A stretch of 63,325 nucleotides of DNA from CAYTGR01 sp964437445. GTDB taxonomy: Bacteria; Chloroflexota; Anaerolineae; B4-G1; SLSP01. Positions within the stretch are counted from its first letter, which is position 1; every line of letters starts with the position of its first letter. This document shows positions 50,361-57,706 of the stretch, piece after piece. Location of the stretch: contig CAYTGR010000027.1 in NCBI GenBank assembly GCA_964437445.1, forward strand, positions 1-63,325, read 5' to 3'. The notes beneath the pieces are model-generated. The model was not told where the DNA came from. It made no database searches and worked only from the letters and a program-made list of their open reading frames with translations. A program made the position numbers and the translations under genes.

Positions 50361-51028
50361 GCCGGCAGCCCTGTGATGCGGATGCCCGCCCCGCTGACCT
50401 TGTACCGTTTGTTGATGCCGATCAGCACAGCGGTCAGGCCCTCCACCACCGTCGCATTGACCAGCGGCCCGGCATCTATCCCGCGCGTGCCCAGGGCTTC
50501 GGCCAGACGGATCGCGATGGCTTTCGCCTCTTTGTCGTCACCGCAGACCAAGACATCGCAAGGCACCGGCTGCTCGGGATCCTCCAGGTTGTGCGCGCCG
50601 ACGTTCTGGAAGGCGGCGACCACGCGCACGCCCGGCCCCAGCAGTCGTTGGGCTTGCTCGCACGCGGAGCCTTCCGGCGGCAGGTAGACCTGGCTGACTT
50701 TGGGGGGTTTGAGCGGCACGGTGACATTGATGAGGATTTTGCCCTCCAACTCGGCCTTGAGGCCTTCCAGGAGCGGGTTTTGCGCTTCGTAGGGGACGGT
50801 AAGGACGGCGAGGTCACATTGGCGGGCCGCCTCGGCGTTGGCCAAGCCCTCAATCAGGGGGGCGCCTAAGATGGCGTTGAGTTCGGCGGCGACCTTCTGG
50901 GCCTTTTCCGCCGCGCGCGAGCCGATCAGCACCCGGTGGCCGGCCCGGGCCCAACGCAACGCCAGGCCTGGCCCTTCGTTGCCGGTGCCACCTAAGACAG
51001 CAATCGTATACCGTGGTTCAACTTCCAT
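50357..51028 (-). CDS. npdG: NADPH:F420 oxidoreductase (NADPH-dependent F420 reductase)
   Basis: 223 residues. N-terminal IAVLGGTGNEGPGLALRWARAGHRVLIGSR (residues ~9-38) is the NADP-binding site with the Ser-Arg that selects NADPH, and AAFQNVGAHNLED and CGDDKEAK match the F420-contacting region. It moves hydride between NADPH and F420. A TTG at 51037 opens the frame but its spacing to AAGGAG is one base; ATG 51028 at ten bases is chosen. The stop codon overlaps the cofE start. Together the pair couples F420 maturation with its reduction. Confidence 0.93.
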   Translation of the reverse strand: MEVEPRYTIAVLGGTGNEGPGLALRWARAGHRVLIGSRAAEKAQKVAAELNAILGAPLIEGLANAEAARQCDLAVLTVPYEAQNPLLEGLKAELEGKILINVTVPLKPPKVSQVYLPPEGSACEQAQRLLGPGVRVVAAFQNVGAHNLEDPEQPVPCDVLVCGDDKEAKAIAIRLAEALGTRGIDAGPLVNATVVEGLTAVLIGINKRYKVSGAGIRITGLPA

Positions 51029-51054
51029 GACAATCAAGCTCCTTCTGGGTTATG

Positions 51055-51130
51055 TAGAGAGCCGTGAGCAGTTGGTAGAGAGCAGTAAGCAGTACTTTCC
51101 TACTTACTGCTCATCACTTCCCGCTCACCT
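51055..51130. repeat. Inverted GAGCAGT/ACTGCTC word array
   Basis: GTGAGCAGTTGGTAGAGAGC and AGTAAGCAGTAC (51064-51095) face CTTACTGCTCATCACTTCCC and GCTCACC (51102-51128). The two sides can fold into a long imperfect hairpin in the npdG leader. It uses the same 7-base words as the array at 17932. Confidence 0.7.
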
Positions 51131-51226
51131 TCCACACACAAAAATGCCAAGTGGACAAAGTGGTATTCCTTTATCCCTTGGCGTTAGTCTGGATCAGGTG
51201 GGCATAGCGGAGGAGGAACTGGCCCT

Positions 51227-51436
51227 GTTGCGGCTCACAACAGCGAGATGACCAGCCCCTCTTGGGCCATCAGGGTGTTCGNNNNNNNNNNNNNNNNNNN
51301 NNNNNNNNNNNNNNNNNNNNNNNNNNNNNNNNNNNNNNNNNNNNNNNNNNNNNNNNNNNNNNNNNNNNNNNNNNNNNNNNNGTTGCGGCTCACAACAGCG
51401 AGATGACCAGCCCCTCTTGGGCCATCAGGGTGTTCG
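51227..51436. other. Assembly gap: 100 N flanked by an identical 55-bp overlap
   Basis: Bases 51227-51281 and 51382-51436 are identical (55 bp), separated by exactly 100 N (51282-51381). This is the same pattern, size and overlap length as the gap at 12168, so it is a k-mer-length contig overlap, not lost sequence. The MBL gene ends within the right-hand copy, and its C-terminus is repeated in the left one. Confidence 0.85.
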
Positions 51437-52316
51437 GGAAGAGCTCCTGGGCCTTTTTCTCCATCATCTCCAGGTAGGCATCGCTGTGGCCAGGGCTGTG
51501 GTGGTGGAGCGCCAGTTGCTTGACCCCCGCTTTGCGTGCCACATCCACTGCCATGCGCCAGGTGCTGTGGCCCCAACCCTGGCGGACCAGCGGCTGGTCG
51601 GCGTATTCGTCGTCATCGTATTCCGCATCGTGGACGAGCAGGTCGGCCCCCTGTGAAAACTCAATCAGCCGGCGGTCACCTCCACAATACCCTTCCGTGT
51701 CGGTGGCGATGACCAGGGCGTGCTCCTGGTAAGTGATGCGGAAGATCAACACCCCGGCCCGGGGGTGGTGATAACCGTGGTAGACGTCAATGGTCACGGC
51801 CTCCGGGGGAATGGTGACTTTGGGGCGCTCATGGGGCGGGATGACCCGTGGCGGCAGGGTGGTGGATTCCAACAGGATGCAATCCTCTCCCCGGATGTGG
51901 CGGATCTGGCGCTGGCTGTAGAGCTCTTCCAATCCCAGTGGGAAAAAGGGCGGCTGGATGGCCTGTGCCAGGTCTTGCTCTAACACAGTAGTGTCGGAGG
52001 GTTTAGCGCCGAAGAGATACAACGTGGCGCGGGGGTCACGCAAGGGGACGAAAAAGGGTAGCCCCTGAGTGTGGTCGTGATGCAAATGGGTGAAGAGCAG
52101 GATGGCTCGGAGCGGTTCGTTGCTGGTTTGGTAGTTGATCATCATCTCGCGGCCCAGGCTGATGATGCCGGTGCCGGCGTCCACAATGATCAAATGCCCC
52201 CCGGCCCACACTTCAAAACAGGTGGTATTGCCACCGTACTTGACGGTAGTAGGGCCGGGCGTCGGGTAACCGCCCCGTACACCACGAAACTTCAGGGTGA
52301 ATTCGTGCTGGCTCAT
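51390..52316 (-). CDS. Metallo-beta-lactamase-fold hydrolase
   Basis: 308 residues with the zinc motif HLHHDH (77-82), an upstream VDAGTGI, and downstream ligands in VIATDTEGYC and LVHDAEYDDDEY, LALHHHSPGHSD. The layout fits phosphodiesterase-type MBL enzymes (cyclic nucleotide or tRNase Z-like subgroup), which hydrolyse phosphodiester bonds. It is complete and its stop lies in the right copy of the 55-bp overlap. The next 205 bases (52317-52521) have no gene, but contain inverted GTGAGC words. It is downstream of no obvious partner. Confidence 0.85.
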   Translation of the reverse strand: MSQHEFTLKFRGVRGGYPTPGPTTVKYGGNTTCFEVWAGGHLIIVDAGTGIISLGREMMINYQTSNEPLRAILLFTHLHHDHTQGLPFFVPLRDPRATLYLFGAKPSDTTVLEQDLAQAIQPPFFPLGLEELYSQRQIRHIRGEDCILLESTTLPPRVIPPHERPKVTIPPEAVTIDVYHGYHHPRAGVLIFRITYQEHALVIATDTEGYCGGDRRLIEFSQGADLLVHDAEYDDDEYADQPLVRQGWGHSTWRMAVDVARKAGVKQLALHHHSPGHSDAYLEMMEKKAQELFPNTLMAQEGLVISLL

Positions 52317-52521
52317 TGGCGCGCCCCCTTGGAAAAATGATCAGATCCTTCAGTTCACGGTGAGCAGGAAGTGCGGTGAGATCTTAGTGCACTGAGCCTG
52401 GCTCACTGTTCACGTCAAACTATCTTAAAAGTATCGTTGTTTTCTGACTTTGTCAAGTTGCGCTGTTCTGAATCCGGCCAGATTGCACTGGCACAGCTGT
52501 TCACAGGCTCGTGGCCGGCTG

Positions 52522-53499
52522 CTATCCGCGCCGGAATGGCCGGCCCAGGGCTGCCGGGGCCCGCCCTCGCAACAGTCGCTCCAGACGCCGGCGCGTTGCC
52601 GGTTGAAAAAGGTCCAGGAAACGGTCGGTCACGCCGCTGCTGGTCAGCGCCAGGAAGAGAATCATCAGGGCGAAGGGGGCGGTGGAGAAGATTTGGGTCG
52701 GCACATTGACGAACGCCGGGTTGCGTTGGAGGACACTGCCCAGCGCTTTGAGGAGGCCAAAGAGATAGGCCCCGCTGGCAACCTTCCAGGGATCCCAGCC
52801 GCCGAAGATGACGATGGCCAGCGCGATCCAGCCGTTGCCGGCGGTGTGATTGTGGCTCCAGCCGAGCTTGACCACCAGGGAGTAGGTCGCCCCGGCGATG
52901 CCGACCAACGCCCCGCCCAGCAGGGTGTAAAGATAGCGCACGGCATTGACGTTGACCCCGCGCGCAAACGCCGCTTCCGGCCGCTCACCGACCCCGCGCA
53001 TTTGCAGCCCCGGCTGTGTTTTGCTCATCCACCACCAGGCGGCCACGATGACGACATAGCTGGCGTAGACGGCGAGGTTTTGCTGAAACAGCACCGGGCC
53101 GAGGATGGGGATCTGGCTGAGCAGCGGGATAGGCTGTTGGGTCAGGTAGGGCCCGGCCTGGTTGACGTAGGGATTGCCCAGGAACGAGCTCAGGTCGGCC
53201 GTCAGCATAGTCAGGACGAAGCCCACCGCGACCTGTTCCAGCCCAAGCTCAATGTTGGCGACCGCCACGATGAGTGCAATCGCCGCTCCAATCAGCGCGG
53301 CCACCAGGAACCCGCCCGCCACGCTGCCCGTGTTCAACGCAAAGGCAAAGGCGGCCATGGCCGTCAGCAGGATAGTGCCATCCAGCGAGAGGTTGACGAC
53401 GCCGGATTTCTCGGTCAGTGTCTCGCCCACGCTGGCGAAGACAATGGGTGCCGCGTTGGCGAAAATTGAGGCTAAGGTGTTGATGATAAAAGGATCCAA
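52522..53499 (-). CDS. BMP-type ABC importer permease (NupQ/YufQ-like)
   Basis: 325 residues, ~9 membrane helices, of the branched-chain-like permease family used by nucleoside ABC importers: NAAPIVFASVGETLTEKSGVVNLSLDGTI at the start is the conserved signature, and RGVGERPEAAFARGVNVNAVRY is the coupling-helix loop (~175-200). It ends the four-gene importer (57394 to 52522). The overlap or gap to the second permease is 20 bases. Substrate is probably a nucleoside or similar; the sequence cannot decide. Confidence 0.9.
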   Translation of the reverse strand: MDPFIINTLASIFANAAPIVFASVGETLTEKSGVVNLSLDGTILLTAMAAFAFALNTGSVAGGFLVAALIGAAIALIVAVANIELGLEQVAVGFVLTMLTADLSSFLGNPYVNQAGPYLTQQPIPLLSQIPILGPVLFQQNLAVYASYVVIVAAWWWMSKTQPGLQMRGVGERPEAAFARGVNVNAVRYLYTLLGGALVGIAGATYSLVVKLGWSHNHTAGNGWIALAIVIFGGWDPWKVASGAYLFGLLKALGSVLQRNPAFVNVPTQIFSTAPFALMILFLALTSSGVTDRFLDLFQPATRRRLERLLRGRAPAALGRPFRRG

Positions 53500-53518
53500 G
53501 GCACGTTCCTCCAGGCTT

Positions 53519-54550
53519 TCAGGGCTTGTGGCTCAGCCTGTTTCGCAACCCGGCGGCCAGGAGCACAAAGAGCACTACCATGCCTTCCAGCACGCCGCCG
53601 AGCGAGGCATCCAGTTGCAGGTTGAGCTCCAGGCGGGGACTGCCAACCCCGATGGCGGCGAAGAAGAGCGCGACCGCCGGCACCCACTCCGGCCGGTAAG
53701 CGGCCAGGATGACGACCAACATGCCGGCGTAGCCGTAGCCGCCGGAGATGCGGGGGATCAACCGGTGGTAGACCGCCGTAGCCTGCAAGGCACCGGCCAG
53801 TCCCGCCATGGCCCCGCAGAGGACAAAGGCGACCAGCATGTGCCGCGCGGTGGGAATCCCCTGGATAAAAGCCGCGCGCGCGTTCTTGCCGATGGCGCGC
53901 AGCTCCAGGCCGAAGCGCGTGCCCCGCAACAGGAAGAAAGCCACCAGCAGGGCCACTACTGTCAGAACCATGGCGAGGGGTACCAGGCGGCTGCTGCCCA
54001 GCCGGGGAATCCAGGTCACCTCTGGGAACGGCTCGGTGCCCGACATGGTAGCGCCGCGTGCCGGTTTCCAGGGGTTGAAAATCAGCCAGATGATCAGCGC
54101 GGTGGCGATAAAATTGAGCCCCAGCCCGGCGAAGATCTCGTGGACGCGGGCGTAAACCCGCAACAGCCCGGTCAGCAGCCCCCAGAGCGCGCCGCCCACC
54201 ATCCCGGCCAGGATGATGAGTGCAATGACCGGTACCTGAGGCAGGTCTACCGACCGGACCACCCAGGTGGCGAAGATTGCCCCCAGGATGATTTGACCTT
54301 CCGCACCGATGTTCCACAGCCCGGCGGCAAAGGTGAGGCTCATCCCCGCGCCGACCAGCGCCAGCGGCACCCAGGCGGTGGCCACATCGGCCCACTTCTG
54401 CGGGCTTTCCAGCGCCCCCAGCGTGATTTCACGGAAGGCCTGCCACGGGTTGGTGCCAGCAGCCAACAGAATCAGGGCGATAAAAAACAGGGCCGCAGCG
54501 ACCGGGACGACGGCCCAAAAAAGTTGGCTCAGCAGGGGGTTGCGTTTCAT
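53519..54550 (-). CDS. BMP-type ABC importer permease (NupP/YufP-like)
   Basis: 343 residues, ~9 membrane helices. The core GLWNIGAEGQIILGAIFATWV (~95-115) and GLELRAIGKNARAAFIQGIPTARHMLVAFVLCG (~215-245) are the conserved permease and ATPase-coupling elements of this family. It pairs with the permease at 52522 to form the heterodimeric membrane pore. ATG 54550 is 17 bases after the ATPase stop codon, so the operon is tight. Confidence 0.9.
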   Translation of the reverse strand: MKRNPLLSQLFWAVVPVAAALFFIALILLAAGTNPWQAFREITLGALESPQKWADVATAWVPLALVGAGMSLTFAAGLWNIGAEGQIILGAIFATWVVRSVDLPQVPVIALIILAGMVGGALWGLLTGLLRVYARVHEIFAGLGLNFIATALIIWLIFNPWKPARGATMSGTEPFPEVTWIPRLGSSRLVPLAMVLTVVALLVAFFLLRGTRFGLELRAIGKNARAAFIQGIPTARHMLVAFVLCGAMAGLAGALQATAVYHRLIPRISGGYGYAGMLVVILAAYRPEWVPAVALFFAAIGVGSPRLELNLQLDASLGGVLEGMVVLFVLLAAGLRNRLSHKP

Positions 54551-54567
54551 GGTTATCAGGGCATCCT

Positions 54568-56073
54568 TTAAGCCTCGGGGGGGGCGGCGGCCGGCTGCGG
54601 TTTGCTTGTGGCTGGTTGTTTGCCACCGATCATGTAACCTAAATCCTCTACGGTCAGCTCTGTCACCGGGAGGGGAGGGAACGGCTGCCCGTTGAAGAAA
54701 ACGATCACGCGGTCGCTATAGGTCATGATCTCGTCCAGGTCCGCTGAAGTGAAGAGGATGGCGGTGCCTCTTTCACGGCGTTTGAGCAGTTGCTCCCAGA
54801 CCCAACGGGTGGACTCCATGTCCAGTCCTCGCGTCGGATGTTCCAGGATCAGGACTTTAAGCCCGGCGGGTTGGAGTGCTAACAGCACGCGCTGCTGATT
54901 CCCGCCGGAGAGGGCATCCACAGGGGTATCGGGCTGCCCTTTTACGTTGAAGAAACGGATCTGCTCGGCGGTGTAGGCCCGGTTCTCTTCCCAACGGATG
55001 AAGAAGGGCGTTTTGCGATGGAGCGCCATGTGTTCGCTGATGGTCAAGCCGCGCACCAGCCCCTCGTCAATGCGATCGGCCGGGAGCAGACTGATCCCGG
55101 CTTGCATAAATTCGCGGTAGGAACGGCCGGTCAGGGGGCGGCCCGCCAGCCAGACCTCCCCGGCCTTGGGGCGTAGCAACCCGGCCAGCGCCCGCAGGAA
55201 GAGGTCCTGACCGCTGCCCTCCATACCTGCGATCCCGATGACCTCCCCGGCGCGCACGCTGAGCGCAGCCTGTGTGATCGTCAGCCGCGAGCTTTCCACG
55301 GTCAAATCGCGAGCCTCCAGGAGGACATCACCCAGCGGCACCGCAGGTTTGCCGGGCAGGGCCAGACTTTGACCGAACATCAACTGCACCAGCTCGTCCA
55401 GCGGGACGGGCATGAGGCGCTCGCCGGTCACCTGGCCCAACCGCAGAATGGTCACTGTATGGCAAAGTTCCTCTACTTCTTCCAGCTTATGAGAGACAAA
55501 GACAATGCTTTTGCCTTCCTCATTGGCCAGGCGGCGGAGGGTTTGAAAGAGCTGGACTTTCTGTGGCGCAGAGATGCCGGTGGTTGGCTCGTCCAGGATG
55601 ATGGTCTGGACGCCCAACGCTAACAGGCGGATGATCTCCAGCTGTTGCCGTTCGCCAACCGTCATCCGCTCCACGGCTGCCTCCGGTTCCAGGGGAAATC
55701 GGAACCGCGCGGCCAGTTCCAGCAGCTGCTGCCGGCCGGCACGCCGGTCCGGGCGCAGGCGGCGGTCAAAACCCAACAGGAAATTGTCCAACGCGGTCAT
55801 GGGAGGAAAATCCAGCGGGTCCTGGTGTAACATGCCGATACCAGCCGCGATAGCCTCAGCGGGGGAGCGGAATTTCACGACGCGCCCATCCACCAGGATC
55901 TCGCCGCGGTCCTTGGCCTGGTAGCCCGAGAGGATTTTCATCAGCGTGGTTTTGCCGGCCCCATTCTCGCCCAGCAGGCCGTGGATCTGCCCTGGCTCCA
56001 GCGTCAACGAGATACCATCGTTGGCCCGCACCGGCCCGAAGTGTTTGTAGATGTCGTGCAGTTCAATCCGCAT
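54568..56073 (-). CDS. BMP-type ABC importer ATPase, two ABC domains (NupO/YufO-like)
   Basis: 501 residues with two ABC domains. Domain 1 has Walker A GENGAGKTT, signature MTVGERQQLEI and Walker B IILDEPTTGIS; domain 2 has a non-standard P-loop (GMEGSGQDLFLRA), signature LSGGNQQRVLLA and LILEHPTRGLD, where the catalytic Glu after the Walker B Asp/Leu is replaced (EHP). The asymmetry of an active and a degenerate site is known in this importer class. The last ~20 residues are Pro/Ala-rich. It drives uptake through the two permeases that follow. Confidence 0.9.
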   Translation of the reverse strand: MRIELHDIYKHFGPVRANDGISLTLEPGQIHGLLGENGAGKTTLMKILSGYQAKDRGEILVDGRVVKFRSPAEAIAAGIGMLHQDPLDFPPMTALDNFLLGFDRRLRPDRRAGRQQLLELAARFRFPLEPEAAVERMTVGERQQLEIIRLLALGVQTIILDEPTTGISAPQKVQLFQTLRRLANEEGKSIVFVSHKLEEVEELCHTVTILRLGQVTGERLMPVPLDELVQLMFGQSLALPGKPAVPLGDVLLEARDLTVESSRLTITQAALSVRAGEVIGIAGMEGSGQDLFLRALAGLLRPKAGEVWLAGRPLTGRSYREFMQAGISLLPADRIDEGLVRGLTISEHMALHRKTPFFIRWEENRAYTAEQIRFFNVKGQPDTPVDALSGGNQQRVLLALQPAGLKVLILEHPTRGLDMESTRWVWEQLLKRRERGTAILFTSADLDEIMTYSDRVIVFFNGQPFPPLPVTELTVEDLGYMIGGKQPATSKPQPAAAPPEA

Positions 56074-56197
56074 GGTCGTTTGGTCTATCGATACCCTCAG
56101 TGGGTGTGTACTCCTGTGATTTGGGGAGGGCCGTGCATTGCCCTCCCCAAACCGATCCCGCTATGCCCCAGTGCCTGGCGGTCAGCGGGCGCGGGGG

Positions 56198-57394
56198 CTA
56201 TTTGCTCGGCCCTTCAATGCCTTGCAGTAATTGACCGGAGGTCCAGATGGCCCACTCGTCCGCGACTTCACCGTCTTTCAGCCAGGGGGTGCCGTCTTGC
56301 CAGTTGAGCGGACCGACGTAGAGGCCGCCCCAGCTCTTCTCGCCGAGGTATTGGATGTATGCTTCTACGTTGGACTTCATGTCCGCCGTGGTGGCCGGGC
56401 CAAAGACGTAACCGACGGCGCTGGTATCCGGGTTGTTGATGTCCTTCCAATCGGGGCCGGCCCAGATCCAATGCTGCTTCCAGGTGCCCTCCTGCGCTTG
56501 CTTGAGGATCTGCACGTACCCAGGCCCCCAGTTGAAGTAGGGGACGCCCAGGCAGACGGAGGGGGCCTGCTCGCAGGCGTTCTTATAGTCATAGGGGATG
56601 GAAAAGACCTGCTGGCCCTGGTCGGCCCGCTGTTTGGTGACGACGATCCCCTCGGTGGTATCAATGCCGGAGAGCAGCACGTCTACGCCAGCGTTATAGA
56701 GATCGTTGGCGACTTCGGTGGGATCCAGCGTCACGCCGGGGATGTTGAACCAGAAGCCAATCCAGGTGACGGTGAATTTCAGGTCGTCAGGATTCTGACC
56801 CCGATATTTCTCGTAGCAGTAGCGGGCACCCAGGTAAGCGGCGTTGACCAGGCGGCGCGTCTCGTTGTTGATCAGGGGACCCAGGTAGCCGATGTGGCCG
56901 GTCTTAGTGGCCAGCGCGGCGTTGCAGCCGGCGACGGCCTTCATGAATTCCATCTGGCCCATGTAGTTGCCCAGATTGCTGGGGCCACCGCCCCCCTCAC
57001 GCGCATGATCGCCGGACATGTTGACGAAAATGATATTGGGATATTTCTTGGCCACCACGTCGGTGTCATCTTGAAAATCGTCGGAGGTCGTGAGGATGAC
57101 CTGGGCGCCCTGCTTGACCATATCATCTACCGCTTGCTCCAGCGTGGTTTCCGGCCGGTCGGCGGAATTGAGCTTGTCAAGGTAGATCATCTTCGTGCCG
57201 GGCAGTTTGCTCAGGGCATACTGGGCTGCCTCGTAGTGCGCCTGGCTCCAGCCGTGATCGTTGTAAGGTCCCACCATGATCACGCCAAAGGTGAGCTCCT
57301 TAGGCGTGGTGGGGGTGGCAGTGGTACCACAGGCGCTCAACAGCAGGGTCGCTACGAGCAAGAGGGTGGGGAGCAAAACCAAACTGCGTTTCAT
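56198..57394 (-). CDS. BMP-family substrate-binding lipoprotein (nucleoside/basic membrane lipoprotein)
   Basis: 398 residues. A lipoprotein signal with LLLSAC (Cys21) precedes a BMP-type type I solute-binding fold: FGVIMVGPYNDHGWSQAHYEAAQYA, VILTTSDDFQD, YLGPLINNETRRLVNAAYLGARY and DVLLSGIDTTEGIVV. BMP proteins bind nucleosides or related ligands; Asn/Asp contacts near GPYNDHGW are typical. It is the first gene of the importer operon and probably the most highly made, because it is closest to the promoter. The 5' leader carries the long hairpin at 57428-57500. ATG 57394 has AGGAGG upstream. Confidence 0.92.
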   Translation of the reverse strand: MKRSLVLLPTLLLVATLLLSACGTTATPTTPKELTFGVIMVGPYNDHGWSQAHYEAAQYALSKLPGTKMIYLDKLNSADRPETTLEQAVDDMVKQGAQVILTTSDDFQDDTDVVAKKYPNIIFVNMSGDHAREGGGGPSNLGNYMGQMEFMKAVAGCNAALATKTGHIGYLGPLINNETRRLVNAAYLGARYCYEKYRGQNPDDLKFTVTWIGFWFNIPGVTLDPTEVANDLYNAGVDVLLSGIDTTEGIVVTKQRADQGQQVFSIPYDYKNACEQAPSVCLGVPYFNWGPGYVQILKQAQEGTWKQHWIWAGPDWKDINNPDTSAVGYVFGPATTADMKSNVEAYIQYLGEKSWGGLYVGPLNWQDGTPWLKDGEVADEWAIWTSGQLLQGIEGPSK

Positions 57395-57427
57395 AGATCC
57401 TCCTTAACTGCGTAAAAATGGTTAGAG

Positions 57428-57500
57428 AAACTGAAAAGGTGCTCCGCGCGGGCGAGCTGAACCAGGGGATGGTGGCAGCGCGCACCGACAATTTCAGTTT
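57428..57500 (-). ncRNA. Structured 5' leader of the BMP operon (riboswitch-like hairpin)
   Basis: Transcribed leftward, 34-106 bases before the binding-protein start. Three stacked helices: AAACTGAAA (57428-57436) with TTTCAGTTT (57492-57500), GGTGC (57438-57442) with GCACC (57482-57486), and GCGC (57446-57449) with GCGC (57478-57481), with internal loops and a 28-base apical region. I see no terminator after it. It does not match the purine riboswitch pattern. It could sense a ligand or temperature, or block the ribosome. The structure is seen; regulation is inferred. Confidence 0.5.
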
Positions 57501-57554
57501 AGCACAAGAGCCTGAAAGCGCAAGAAGGTCATAGCAAGGGCATAAGCCCTGGAG

Positions 57555-57582
57555 TTGACAGGGGCAACGACGGTGGTACAAT
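57555..57582 (+). promoter_or_regulatory. Promoter of the first KimA-like gene
   Basis: TTGACA (57555-57560) and TACAAT (57577-57582) with a 16-base spacer. The predicted start is near 57589, which leaves a ~118-base leader containing mutually exclusive hairpins. Confidence 0.65.
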
Positions 57583-57594
57583 CCCCTTGCCGGT

Positions 57595-57673
57595 GAGGGC
57601 CGCATGCCCTCGCTCTCAGCGTTCAAAGCCCATGCGGGGGTTTTACTGACCCGTTCCGGGCTTTGTTTGTTTT
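57595..57673 (+). promoter_or_regulatory. Attenuator-like leader of the potassium block
   Basis: Three pairings compete. An early hairpin GAGGGC (57595-57600)/GCCCTC (57606-57611) is possible. An antiterminator CCGCATG (57600-57606)/CATGCGG (57631-57637) would block it and the terminator. The terminator is AAAGCCC-loop-GCGGG (57625-57638)/CCCGT-loop-GGGCTTT (57650-57664) followed by GTTTGTTTT. A 26-codon ORF (57604-57684, ATG at 57604) with GAGGG before it overlaps all of these. The structures are seen; their use as a switch is inferred. Confidence 0.5.
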
Positions 57674-57684
57674 ATGGCCGTTGA
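57604..57684 (+). CDS. Possible leader peptide in the KimA-like leader
   Basis: A 26-residue ORF (starts MPSLSAFKAHAGVLLTRSGL) whose GAGGG ribosome site and start codon are inside the first leader hairpin, and whose coding region spans the terminator arms. It ends 22 bases before the permease start. Its translation could decide which hairpin forms. Weakly supported as a coding region; the composition is not distinctive. Confidence 0.3.
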   Translation: MPSLSAFKAHAGVLLTRSGLCLFYGR

Positions 57685-57706
57685 GCATTTTTTAAGTTGA
57701 GGAATC

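Noticed and set aside
51235..51576. ORF running through the second N gap
   Set aside because: Same artefact. The real gene on this strand (the MBL hydrolase) ends at 51390.
57589..57706. c-di-AMP (ydaO/yuaA) riboswitch before the KimA-like gene
   Set aside because: The gene would be a natural target, but the leader is too short and lacks the conserved core; a short attenuator is a better fit.
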